Below, piece by piece: positions 1 to 7,847 of a stretch of DNA of 64,000 nt. This DNA comes from Clostridia bacterium. Lineage in GTDB: Bacteria; Bacillota; Clostridia; TANB77; UBA1234. Every line of letters begins with the position of its first letter. Within the stretch, counting starts at the first letter, position 1. The position numbers were made by a program, and so were the translations under genes. The stretch is taken from contig CAAEBC010000017.1 of NCBI GenBank assembly GCA_900753975.1, forward strand, positions 7,167-71,166. Direction: 5' to 3'. The notes under the pieces are model-generated. The model was not told the origin of the DNA. It ran no database searches and saw only the letters and a program-made list of their open reading frames with translations.

Positions 1-355
1 CAAAAGTAATATACATACCAACACCTTCATATTCGCCATCAGTTTCTGTCAAAAAACTCTCTGCTTGTGAAACATTAAAATAAGACGTATATGGATCTCC
101 CAAAGAATTTAACATTCCTCTAATAGCTCCATCCTCAAGTTTTTCCATAGTATAATCATCAAACAAAAAATCTTTTTTTACTAAACCTAAAACATTTTTT
201 AATTTAGTAAAATTTTCATCACTTTCATAAGTGTCATTACTTTTTCCTATCGTGACATTATTAATATAATATGATGATGTTGCAACAAAAACAATAGCAG
301 CAGTTGCAAGTGCTATAACTGTAGTTGTTATTACTCCTCTATTTCTATTTTCCAA
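1..355 (-). CDS. S41-family C-terminal processing protease, N-terminal part (runs off the left edge)
   Basis: About 118 codons are visible. The reading starts at a TTG codon at 353-355, preceded by a GGGAGAG ribosome site, and overlaps the end of the YibE/F gene by 11 bases. Residues about 6-28 form a membrane anchor. The stretch that follows contains DDYTMEKLEDGAIRGMLNSL and then GDPYTSYF, which is the typical lead-in to the PDZ and peptidase domains of CtpA/CtpB-type proteases. The catalytic Ser/Lys region lies outside the window. Family members cleave envelope or sporulation proteins outside the membrane. The overlap suggests translational coupling with the upstream gene. The family call rests on the N-terminus only. 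Confidence 0.75.
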   Translation of the reverse strand, partial: MENRNRGVITTTVIALATAAIVFVATSSYYINNVTIGKSNDTYESDENFTKLKNVLGLVKKDFLFDDYTMEKLEDGAIRGMLNSLGDPYTSYFNVSQAESFLTETDGEYEGVGMYITF

Positions 356-1520
356 TCAAATCACTCTCCCTTTTTCCCATCAAAACCGAACTAACTAAAG
401 TTGTTATCGGTATTGTAATTACAAGTCCAAAACTTCCTGCTATAGCTCTAACAACCTCTTCTAAAACAAGCTGAGTATTATTAGCTATCTGATATGCTTC
501 AAAGCCATATCCTTTAAGCATAAGTATTACTGTAAGTGAACTACCTACATAAGCTAAAATAAGTGTGTTTGTCATCGTTCCCATTACATCTTTACCAATA
601 TTCATTCCTGACCTAATAAGCTTTTTTATTGTCATTCCATTTCCTTCAACACTAAGTTCATGAAGTGCTGAGGCAATAGACATTCCAACATCCATACAAG
701 CACCTAAAGCACCAACTATAATACCAGAAATCATAATGTTTTCAAAATTGAATCTACTTCCACCCTCAATCATACTAAGTTGAAGTGAATCTTCGCAAGC
801 ACCTGTTAATTTCATAAGATTACCAAATACTATAGCAAATATTCCAGCAACAATTATTCCACCAGCAGTTCCAAGTGATGCTGCTAAAGTTTGTTTTGTA
901 AAACCGCTAACTATAATAAAGGTTATTGCAATAATTCCAATGCTTGTAAGAACTGTTACTAATATCGAATCATATCCATCATATATAAGTGGAACCATTA
1001 TAAAAAATACAGCAAGTACTGTAATTATAAGTCCAACTAAAGCTCTAACGCCTTTCATTCCACCAATCAATACGATAGCACCTGAATATAAAATAATCAT
1101 TGCAACTAAAAAACGCTCATTATTAATATATTCTATATATGTACTCTCTATTCCACCATTTGAATCGTAAGAAATTGAAACATATACTTTATCTCCAACA
1201 TTAAGTGGATCTGCCGGAATAACTGAACCTAAATAATATGAAAGTTGGTATTTGACATCTACTATTTTAAAATATCCGTCTTGATCTATTTTAATCCTAA
1301 CGTCTTGGTAAGGTGTAACTTCTTTTGACCATTCGTCTTCTTCTATGTATTTTTCTCCCGCAACAACAACTGTGCCTTTAAATGATTTGACTGTATCTCT
1401 ATATGTTGCATTTAAATTGATTTTTTCTTCAGAGTTTCCTACTGGAATTTCGCCACTTGCAAGTACTATATTAGATAGCATCATTAATACAAATAACAAT
1501 ACCCAAAATTTGTTTTTCAA
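345..1520 (-). CDS. YibE/F family polytopic membrane protein
   Basis: This 391-residue protein has a signal-like N-terminus (residues 1-21), an extracytoplasmic region of about 110 residues, and then seven or eight membrane segments from about residue 138 to the end. The conserved GALGACMDVGMS motif followed by SALHEL is the hallmark of the YibE/F family (PF07907). The function of that family is unknown; a transport role is only a guess. The gene ends inside the start of the S41 protease gene, so the two are probably co-transcribed. A palindromic repeat element lies about 100 bases upstream. Confidence 0.85.
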   Translation of the reverse strand: MKNKFWVLLFVLMMLSNIVLASGEIPVGNSEEKINLNATYRDTVKSFKGTVVVAGEKYIEEDEWSKEVTPYQDVRIKIDQDGYFKIVDVKYQLSYYLGSVIPADPLNVGDKVYVSISYDSNGGIESTYIEYINNERFLVAMIILYSGAIVLIGGMKGVRALVGLIITVLAVFFIMVPLIYDGYDSILVTVLTSIGIIAITFIIVSGFTKQTLAASLGTAGGIIVAGIFAIVFGNLMKLTGACEDSLQLSMIEGGSRFNFENIMISGIIVGALGACMDVGMSIASALHELSVEGNGMTIKKLIRSGMNIGKDVMGTMTNTLILAYVGSSLTVILMLKGYGFEAYQIANNTQLVLEEVVRAIAGSFGLVITIPITTLVSSVLMGKRESDLIGK

Positions 1521-1626
1521 AATATTACCCCCATAATATAAAGTTACAAATTTATTCTACTACTCGTAAAATGAAATTGCAATTAAATTTGTAAAAGGCC
1601 TTAAAATTTCACATATTGTTGCGAGT

Positions 1627-1770
1627 GAAATTTAAAAAGCTGAGTTATGAGGTCTGATAAAACTTTTATCCGCTACGTTTGTCAAGGTAGTATTGCTTCG
1701 CAATCTCCACCTTGACAAAAAACGCTACTAAAAGTATTATCAGACCTCATAACTCAGCTTTTTAAATTTC
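1627..1770. repeat. Palindromic terminator-embedded element, copy 1
   Basis: An 88-base core (1655-1742) begins TGATAA and ends TTATCA. It is flanked by perfect 28-base inverted arms (1627-1654 and 1743-1770). The core is nearly the same as copies 2 (5785-5875, reversed) and 3 (58324-58411), but the arms are unique to this site. The left arm has AAAAA before a GC-containing stem and the right arm has the matching TTTTT, so arms without the core would form a two-way terminator. The core is itself an imperfect palindrome with an inner GTCAAGGT/ACCTTGAC stem. It lies between a YibE/F gene and the terminator of the gene at 1832. Confidence 0.9.
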
Positions 1771-1792
1771 TAGAAAATATGTGCCTCATAAG

Positions 1793-1826
1793 ATAAAAGG
1801 TGTTTTCTCAAAAAAGAGAAAACACC
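1793..1826 (-). terminator. Rho-independent terminator of the metallophosphoesterase pair
   Basis: A perfect 11-base stem (GGTGTTTTCTC paired with GAGAAAACACC, 1799-1826) with a six-base loop is followed on the minus strand by TTTT. It sits just downstream of the stop codon at 1832. Confidence 0.9.
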
Positions 1827-1831
1827 ATCTG

Positions 1832-2809
1832 TTACTTTACACATATACTTGTTTTAAAAGTTTCAACTAAGGAACCATTTTGAATCCATGCGTCGCAAAA
1901 ACGAATTGATGGATAGGTTGTTGCCGAATGGAATGCGCCAGTAGTGTCACGAATGAAACCTGAATTTGTAGTCATATAAATTGGATGTGTGTTATTACCA
2001 TTTTTGTTAAGTGAGTTTTCCATCGCACCACCAAATTGAACGAACATAAGCTTATAGTCTTTGCCTTTAATTACAACATTATCTACCATCTTCGCATATT
2101 GCTCATCCATATAGAATTCGGACTGATAGGAAACCGTATAGCTTCTGCGTTTTTCAAGATAAACGATTCGCTGTACAATTCCTGCCGTAACTAGATTTAA
2201 AGTTGCTGTCGGCTTGTAATTGAATTCAATGTTTTCGCTTTTAAGATCTCTTTGCACTAAGATAAGTGGATTAAGTTCTGTTTTCTCGAATGCAACTTCG
2301 TTCACTCCGTGAATTGCATAGTAACGAAGTGTGGGAAATTTCTTCAAAATATTAACGATAAGTTCTGCTTGTTCAAAACTTTTTTCATGAGTCCAGTACA
2401 CCCATTCGCTCTGCTTGTTACGCTTAGCTTTGGGAGGCGGACCAGCACACAAATCTCCAGAAAAGTGTACTTCTTCATATCCTCTTCTTACTGCTTCACT
2501 TAAAAAGTATTCGAATGCTTCTTTATCAAAAGTTCTGTGTCCAGCATATAATGCTCCAGCTTCAACCCAGCGAACAAGTCTTCTTTCACGACTCTTGAGA
2601 CTTACGATTTCGTACATGCTTTCGGAATTGTTCGAATCAATGTAGTAAATATTTGTTTTAGGAACATTTACTATATTAATTCCAAGTTCAATAAGTTTTG
2701 AAATTTCTTCTACTGTGATGTCCAATTCATCAATGCAAACTCTACCTTTTCTCATCATATCAAGTGCTTTATAAATCCGAGGACAGTCAAAGAATTCGTT
2801 AGGATTCAT
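1832..2809 (-). CDS. Degenerate metallophosphoesterase paralogue (probable pseudoenzyme)
   Basis: This 325-residue protein aligns along its length with the metallophosphoesterase encoded just upstream (2824-3756). Shared landmarks are the MM-KG N-terminal segment, G-TFD near residue 92, VH-(S/A)GDL near residue 117, and an NSLN/YSLN block near residue 265. The metal-binding residues are lost. The DIH motif of the active copy is replaced by ALY, GNHD by GVNE, and GHFH by GGAM; only the GD motif remains. The start is supported by AAGGGGG eight bases upstream. The genes are 14 bases apart and followed by a strong terminator, so they form a two-gene operon. A regulatory or binding role with its active partner is an inference. 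Confidence 0.75.
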   Translation of the reverse strand: MNPNEFFDCPRIYKALDMMRKGRVCIDELDITVEEISKLIELGINIVNVPKTNIYYIDSNNSESMYEIVSLKSRERRLVRWVEAGALYAGHRTFDKEAFEYFLSEAVRRGYEEVHFSGDLCAGPPPKAKRNKQSEWVYWTHEKSFEQAELIVNILKKFPTLRYYAIHGVNEVAFEKTELNPLILVQRDLKSENIEFNYKPTATLNLVTAGIVQRIVYLEKRRSYTVSYQSEFYMDEQYAKMVDNVVIKGKDYKLMFVQFGGAMENSLNKNGNNTHPIYMTTNSGFIRDTTGAFHSATTYPSIRFCDAWIQNGSLVETFKTSICVK

Positions 2810-2823
2810 AGTTCTGACCCCCT

Positions 2824-3756
2824 TTACATTTCGAGCTCATACTCGATTATTTTTTCGTTTTGAATAGTTACTGTAACAAATGCTGCACCCGTATTTCCGG
2901 TTATGCCCATTCGTTTTGTATAGTCTGCATCATATTGGAAATTACCAGGCATCACAGAAAATATGCCCGCAAGATTAAGCGAATACTGAACATGAAAATG
3001 TCCAGCATTTATAGAACGAATATTATACTCTTTACCACCAAGTATCACGTTATTAAAATTGCTTCTAAGCACGTTGCCAAGATATCTTTGTGGCGGATAT
3101 GATTTAGATTTACTCATATTTCCTTTAAGATGAATAAGTCTAAACACAACTCCCTTATGAACAATATTTCCTTCGAAAGCATTGAGATAGGTAAAACGTC
3201 TAGCACTTCTTGCCATCCTCTCTTCCAAAACAGAAACAGGATCGACACCACCATGAGTGCAAAAAGATTCATCATGATTTCCGATAGTGGCAATATACCA
3301 AAGATCATACTCGCAAAGAATAGAATAAAGTTTATCAATCTGTTCTTTAGCAAGATGATATCTAAGATTTTTTTCATGACCACGATATACACCATTGCCA
3401 TCAAACAAATCTCCAGCAATATGCACATACTGAGTGCCATTTTTGACAGCCTTTTCAAGATAAGTTCTAAGAGACTTTTCATCAAAAGTTTTACACCCAG
3501 TATGAATATCAGACATCTCCAAAATCTTCACTGTTTCAGGTTCACTAGAAGCTTCTGAAATAACAATATAAGCCATATCATCATAAGGTGCTAAATAATA
3601 CACGTAGTCCTCCTTCCGAGGGTCGTAGTGCATCTTAACATTATTCTCAAGATTCTTAATATAGATAATATCTTTCGGCATAATACCAAGTTCTGAGAGA
3701 GTATACTGACCTTTTTGCATCATTCTAATCGCTTTATCATACGTCCGCTTATTCAT
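2824..3756 (-). CDS. Calcineurin-like metallophosphoesterase
   Basis: The protein has 310 residues from an ATG preceded by GAAGGAGGG; a longer in-frame ORF reaching 3843 lacks a ribosome site. It carries the full two-metal set in order: DIH near residue 79, GDLFDG near 115, GNHDES near 160 and GHFH near 250. Such enzymes hydrolyse phosphomono- or diesters; the substrate cannot be read from sequence. There is no signal peptide, so it should act in the cytoplasm. The N-terminal 70 residues (MNKRTYDKAIRMMQKG) are shared with the degenerate paralogue downstream but are not part of the standard fold, so they may serve pairing or substrate recognition. Confidence 0.8.
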   Translation of the reverse strand: MNKRTYDKAIRMMQKGQYTLSELGIMPKDIIYIKNLENNVKMHYDPRKEDYVYYLAPYDDMAYIVISEASSEPETVKILEMSDIHTGCKTFDEKSLRTYLEKAVKNGTQYVHIAGDLFDGNGVYRGHEKNLRYHLAKEQIDKLYSILCEYDLWYIATIGNHDESFCTHGGVDPVSVLEERMARSARRFTYLNAFEGNIVHKGVVFRLIHLKGNMSKSKSYPPQRYLGNVLRSNFNNVILGGKEYNIRSINAGHFHVQYSLNLAGIFSVMPGNFQYDADYTKRMGITGNTGAAFVTVTIQNEKIIEYELEM

Positions 3757-3852
3757 AATGCTCCCTCCTTCGATATTAATCGATGAACAAGATAAAAATT
3801 CCAACAAAAAAATTATATCATTTTCAAAATTAAAATAAAACAAAAATTTAAA

Positions 3853-4599
3853 TTAATCTTCCGTTACCAAATAAACTTTCCATTTTTGCCTTCCAAGTTT
3901 TAAAGCAAATGATCTATCAAATACAGCATAATCAAAACGATACTTGCCTTTTACAGCACTACCAGTATCCATCGCAACAACATATCCAAGACCTTCTATA
4001 TAAAACTTAGTACCTAACTTCCAATACTTAGAATCAACAGCAATAGAAACACCTGGAACAATTGGTTTTCCAGACGCAGTATATCCCAAACTATTACTAC
4101 ATTCTTCTGGACTTGGAGTATACGCAGTTCCTTCAAACTCACCAACATACTCTAACTTAGAATAATCAACAGCCGAATCAGAGTCCTCTGGAATAGTATA
4201 ATTTTGAGGTGTTATACCACTTGTTGCAGCTTTAAGCAAAGTGTTTTGCAAATTAATATTTTCTTTTATAAGTTTTTCATTATTTTGTGCGACAAGCTCT
4301 GCTTCAGAAAGAATACGTTCTTGTTCTTCAACTAATTCTTGTCTTTGGTTTTCAACATCATTTTTAGCAATTTCTAATTCACTTCTTTTATCTTCTAACT
4401 CCTTAAATCCACTATTTAAAGATTCCGTTTTTGCAAAATAAGTATCAACAGTCTTTTGAGAGTGTGCAAAAACAATCCCTGCAGCTCCTGCAGCGACAAC
4501 AATTCCACAAGCCAAGAAATGCATAACCTTTGACTTTCTAATATCATTTTTTCTTCTTTTAAGAGTACCTTTTATATGTAAAACATTATCACTAGACAA
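3853..4599 (-). CDS. Membrane-anchored 3D-domain wall protein (YocH/MltA-like fold)
   Basis: The 248-residue protein has one membrane segment (about residues 27-45), a long coiled coil (about 52-115, rich in Glu/Lys/Gln) and a C-terminal 3D domain. That domain starts at EGTAYTPS and includes ASGKP, AVDSKYWKLGT and the AMDTGSAVKG Asp-containing motif. 3D domains have the double-psi barrel of lytic transglycosylases and act on peptidoglycan outside the cell. The start is TTG, chosen because AAGGAGGGG lies seven bases upstream and no ATG is close. It is the last minus-strand gene before tmRNA and appears to stand alone. Confidence 0.8.
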   Translation of the reverse strand: MSSDNVLHIKGTLKRRKNDIRKSKVMHFLACGIVVAAGAAGIVFAHSQKTVDTYFAKTESLNSGFKELEDKRSELEIAKNDVENQRQELVEEQERILSEAELVAQNNEKLIKENINLQNTLLKAATSGITPQNYTIPEDSDSAVDYSKLEYVGEFEGTAYTPSPEECSNSLGYTASGKPIVPGVSIAVDSKYWKLGTKFYIEGLGYVVAMDTGSAVKGKYRFDYAVFDRSFALKLGRQKWKVYLVTED

Positions 4600-4728
4600 T
4601 AAAAATCCCCTCCTTGCAAAATCTATATTTGTATTCTATCATAAAATGCCTTTTCAGAAAAGACCACAAACAAAAAATCATGATTTAGTTACATTTCTAG
4701 TTAAAAAAAATTTTTGCACCACCTTCTC

Positions 4729-4757
4729 TTGATTAAAAAAACTAAATTTGCTATAAT
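4729..4757 (+). promoter_or_regulatory. Promoter of tmRNA
   Basis: TTGATT (4729-4734), 17 bases, then TATAAT (4752-4757), with the RNA 5' end at 4771. Confidence 0.8.
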
Positions 4758-4770
4758 ATAAATAGTTTCT

Positions 4771-5121
4771 GGGGATGCATTGGTTTCGACAGAAATTAGG
4801 AAGCATAAATAGCGAGTGATGGATTCTCGCTTGGCCATCTAAAAAATGCGAGAGAAAAAATAATTAACAACAATAAAGTTGCTTTAGCTGCCTAAGCGCG
4901 GCTTCGTTTTATTTTAACGTGCCACTTGGTTAAAATACGGCGTCAAACAAAGTGGAAACAAAACTATTCTCGTTTCTGGAATAGTGGGTAATTTAGAAAC
5001 TACTCATTTTACGTTTTGTTTATCTAGAATGAAGTGAGGAAACTATTAAGATAAACTGCACTCGGAGAAATTTATGTGGAAAAATTTTTGGACAGGAGTT
5101 CAACTCTCCTCATCTCCACCA
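4771..5121 (+). ncRNA. ssrA: tmRNA (ssrA), one-piece
   Basis: The 351-base RNA starts GGGGAUGCAUUGGUUUCGAC and ends with CAUCUCC-A-CCA. These ends form a tRNA-like acceptor stem with one G-U pair, and the T-arm sequence GGAGUUCAACUCUCC precedes the end. The resume codon is GCG at 4848. The tag reads AREKIINNNKVALAA and stops at TAA (4893-4895). It keeps the C-terminal ALAA degron seen by ClpXP. tmRNA rescues ribosomes stalled on broken mRNAs. The CCA is encoded. No integrase gene or duplicated 3' end is visible, although ssrA is a common integration target. Confidence 0.97.
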
Positions 5122-5144
5122 AATTTATTTATACGGAGGAAAAA

Positions 5145-5744
5145 ATGAAAAAAAAGACATTAATATTCATAGCACTACCTATAGTTTTCATAGTAATACT
5201 AGTTGCGCTCATATGCTTAAACAAAAACGAAATAAAAGACACTGCTGAAATACAAAAAATTGTTGCGGATTCAAACCTTGAACTTCTACTAAACTTAGAA
5301 AACTTCGAAAGAGAAAACTACTCTGCAGATAAACTTTTAGAAGTATCAATGGACTTTGCAAGTCAGAAAAACTACATGAACGAAACACAAGAAGGTGAAC
5401 TATACGAATACGTTAATCAAAACGAACTACACGATATCATATATGCACTTACAGGAGTAACCGTAGAAGCACCAATCCAAATAGAAAATTCATTATACGT
5501 ATACGATAGCGAAAACGAAAGATACTTCCTCGTACCTATAGAATTCGCCAAATACGAAATAACAAACATAAATCACATCTACAAAAACGATGACACCTAC
5601 ACCATAGAATGTACAGCACAAAAGAAACAAGATGGAGAAGTGGTAGAACAAAAAACCTTCACAACAACATTCGAAAAACTTCCAGACAATCAATACACTC
5701 AATACCAACTCCAATCTCAAACTGTCTCGCAAACGGTCTCATAA
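5145..5744 (+). CDS. Membrane-anchored protein of unknown function
   Basis: The protein has 199 residues from an ATG with CGGAGGAAAA just upstream; a longer ORF from 5076 would start inside tmRNA and is rejected. Residues 5-27 form a single membrane anchor (FIALPIVFIVILVALICL). The rest is acidic, lysine-rich and predicted soluble, placed outside the cell by the usual topology. No cysteine lipobox is seen. I do not recognise a family. The C-terminal half (VEAPIQIENSLYVYDSENER onward) has alternating hydrophobic residues suggesting a beta-rich domain. The gene lies between tmRNA and a palindromic element whose left arm starts immediately after its stop codon. Confidence 0.7.
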   Translation: MKKKTLIFIALPIVFIVILVALICLNKNEIKDTAEIQKIVADSNLELLLNLENFERENYSADKLLEVSMDFASQKNYMNETQEGELYEYVNQNELHDIIYALTGVTVEAPIQIENSLYVYDSENERYFLVPIEFAKYEITNINHIYKNDDTYTIECTAQKKQDGEVVEQKTFTTTFEKLPDNQYTQYQLQSQTVSQTVS

Positions 5745-5915
5745 AAAAACTCAATAATAAAAAAAATTGTGAGTGTGTGACTTTTGATAATACTTTTAGT
5801 AGCGTTTTTTTGTCAAGGTGGAGATTGCGCCAGCAATACTACCTTGACAAAACCTAGCGGATAAAAGTTTTATCAAAAGTCACACACTCACAATTTTTTT
5901 TATTATTGAGTTTTT
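5745..5915. repeat. Palindromic terminator-embedded element, copy 2 (reversed core)
   Basis: The core (5785-5875, 91 bases) is in the opposite orientation to copies 1 and 3. Its perfect arms are 40 bases each (5745-5784 and 5876-5915) and unrelated in sequence to the arms of the other copies. Within the arms an eight-A run precedes TTGTGAGTGTGTGACTTT and an eight-T run follows its complement. This is the layout of a two-way terminator. It fits the position between convergent genes: the stop codon at 5744 on the plus strand and the truA stop at 5925 on the minus strand. Confidence 0.9.
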
Positions 5916-5924
5916 CCTCTCATT

Positions 5925-6662
5925 CTAATACCTGACTTCTTTCAGATAAAGCCCCTGTCCCGGAAGCGTCTTTCCAGCCCTAGTCCTATCCCCAGAATCA
6001 ATAATTTCAGGAATATCGCAAGCCGAAATCTTTCCAAGTCCAACATCAACAATCGTCCCACAAATAATCCTAACCATATTATACAGAAATCCATCTCCAG
6101 ATAATTCAACACTAATAATTCCATCTTTCTCAAAAAGCTCGCACTTAGTTAGGGTCCTAACTGTAGTCTTTCTCTTATTACCACCAGAAGACATAAACCC
6201 TTTGAAATCATGAGTCCCCTCAAAAAAAGTCAATGCCTTCTTCATATCATCAACATTTAATTTGACCGGCATATGAAACTCCCTATATCTATTCAAAGCA
6301 GAAGGAAACTCATTATTATTTATAACATACAAATACGTCTTTCCTTTACAATTATACCTAGCATGAAATCTATCATCAACTTCTTCAGCACCTTTAACAA
6401 CAATACTCTTCTTAAGTTTCGAATTAATCGCATAAGGAAACTTAGAAATCTCAATATTAGAATTAGTATGAAAATTAGCTACTTGCCCAAGAGCATGCAC
6501 ACCAGCATCAGTCCTCCCAGAACCTATAAGCTCAATATTCTCTCCCGTAATAGCAGAAATTGCAGATTCAATCTCACCTTGCACACTTTCCTTGCCAGGC
6601 TGAGTTTGCCATCCAGCAAAATTCTTACCATCATATTCAATTAACAATTTAATATTTCGCAA
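5925..6662 (-). CDS. truA: tRNA pseudouridine(38-40) synthase TruA
   Basis: The 245-residue product matches TruA along its full length. It has LIEYDGKNFAGWQ at the N-terminus, then the catalytic GSGRTDAGVHALGQVANF block near residue 47 with the nucleophilic Asp, and FLYNMVRIICGT near residue 192. It makes pseudouridine at positions 38-40 of tRNA anticodon arms. The start is TTG, directly after the TAG of the upstream gene (TAG then TTG), with GAGGTGAGGGAG as ribosome site. Translation is therefore coupled to the unknown upstream protein. Confidence 0.95.
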   Translation of the reverse strand: MRNIKLLIEYDGKNFAGWQTQPGKESVQGEIESAISAITGENIELIGSGRTDAGVHALGQVANFHTNSNIEISKFPYAINSKLKKSIVVKGAEEVDDRFHARYNCKGKTYLYVINNNEFPSALNRYREFHMPVKLNVDDMKKALTFFEGTHDFKGFMSSGGNKRKTTVRTLTKCELFEKDGIISVELSGDGFLYNMVRIICGTIVDVGLGKISACDIPEIIDSGDRTRAGKTLPGQGLYLKEVRY

Positions 6663-7721
6663 CTACTCCCTCACCTCGCATCTTATATCAGCTTCAAAAG
6701 TTCTATTAAACATAGTATAAAAAATATCATTTAAAATCGCAGTAATAAGTGAAAAAACATTATTAATATTCTTATATCTACAGTTCACAACATACATTCC
6801 ATCATCATCTAAAACAACATGAATATTATTATTATAAAGCTCATTTAAAATAGTTATAGCTATATCTTCATAGTAAAGCTCCTCAATAAGCTTTTTCGTA
6901 TTATGACCAAATTTAATAGCAATCCTACCAAGAGGCGAAACTATGTAAGCCTTATCCTTAAACTTTTCTTCGTTACTTACTATGACCTCACTTATAGCCT
7001 GTTTCAGATTTGAATAAGAAAATTTAATAACACAGTTTTCAGTATCCTTATTCATAATAGCCTCATAATAACTATTTTCGTTTATAAGCCTACAAACAGC
7101 ATCTATGCCAAACTTTATAGCATACGCATTCAAAAACTTGCCAAAACCGTAAATAAAGTTTCCTATGATAATGCTATTGCCTTCGTTGTCATCGTCCGAA
7201 AGCTTATGACTTGTATATTCATAAATATAATCTTCAATACTTTTAAACGGATCAACCTCATTCGTCAAAATCTTAATATATGTAGGAATATCATAAATGT
7301 TTCTCATATCAATCTTCTGCGATACACACCATTTAATAAAATTAAAAGAATTAAGAGAAAATTTAATCGGCATCTCCTTAGAAATAAATTTAGCAATAAT
7401 AATACTACTTACTTTATTAATTCTTATAACATAAGTCTTTTGACTATCCGTCGTTATATAAATCCTAGAAAATGACTCATTTGGATAAATACTTATATAT
7501 TCACTTTTTTCAATATCACCCACATGCTCCAAAAAATCTTGATCGTCATTTATATAAACAACTTCATTATCTGTGCCAAACATAATCTTAAGATGTATAA
7601 AATTCTTAAAAAAAGTTTCAACATCATCAAGCGACTCTTTCTCATCTAAAGTACTCTCAAAAGTCTTAGTGCCTGAAAGTTTTCCAGACATCAAAGCAAT
7701 TTTACTCAAATCATTTTCCAT
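6663..7721 (-). CDS. Uncharacterised protein, possible degenerate 3'-5' exonuclease/Pol I relative
   Basis: I do not recognise this 352-residue soluble protein with confidence. Residues about 85-175 recall the order of a Pol I or RNase D exonuclease domain: a strand ending SQKTYVIRI, then IKFSLNSFNFIKWCVSQKID, then a Pol-like IYDIPTYIKIL where families have DTMLA-YLL, then SIEDYIYEY. The YAIKFGIDAVCRLINENSYY segment near 200-219 resembles the final exonuclease helix. The catalytic acidic residues are not at the expected places, so activity is doubtful. The stop codon abuts the TTG start of truA. AGGTGAG lies upstream of its ATG. This is motif reading by eye only; the protein may be a new family. 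Confidence 0.6.
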   Translation of the reverse strand: MENDLSKIALMSGKLSGTKTFESTLDEKESLDDVETFFKNFIHLKIMFGTDNEVVYINDDQDFLEHVGDIEKSEYISIYPNESFSRIYITTDSQKTYVIRINKVSSIIIAKFISKEMPIKFSLNSFNFIKWCVSQKIDMRNIYDIPTYIKILTNEVDPFKSIEDYIYEYTSHKLSDDDNEGNSIIIGNFIYGFGKFLNAYAIKFGIDAVCRLINENSYYEAIMNKDTENCVIKFSYSNLKQAISEVIVSNEEKFKDKAYIVSPLGRIAIKFGHNTKKLIEELYYEDIAITILNELYNNNIHVVLDDDGMYVVNCRYKNINNVFSLITAILNDIFYTMFNRTFEADIRCEVRE

Positions 7722-7782
7722 TATCTCACCTCGCTAAAACATTTTAACATAATATCTTAAATTTGTCGACAAAATACTGTAC

Positions 7783-7825
7783 AAAAATAAAGAGCATATT
7801 AATTAAATAAATAATTAATATACTC
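7783..7825 (-). terminator. Terminator at the end of the T4SS-like operon
   Basis: On the minus strand a 14-base stem (7792-7805 with 7812-7825, one G-U pair) is followed by TTTATTTTT. It lies 22 bases past the stop of the last VirB6-like gene. Confidence 0.85.
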
Positions 7826-7847
7826 TAATAAACTTTCTATATATTAG

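Noticed and set aside
3114..3558. Open frames of 123 and 142 codons overlapping the metallophosphoesterase gene
   Set aside because: Both overlap conserved catalytic motifs of the real gene and show no family features.
4771..5121. tmRNA as the integration site of a mobile island
   Set aside because: No integrase and no repeat of the tmRNA 3' end were seen in the window.
5076..5144. Upstream extension of the membrane protein gene into tmRNA
   Set aside because: The extension is tmRNA sequence; a good ribosome site supports the ATG at 5145.
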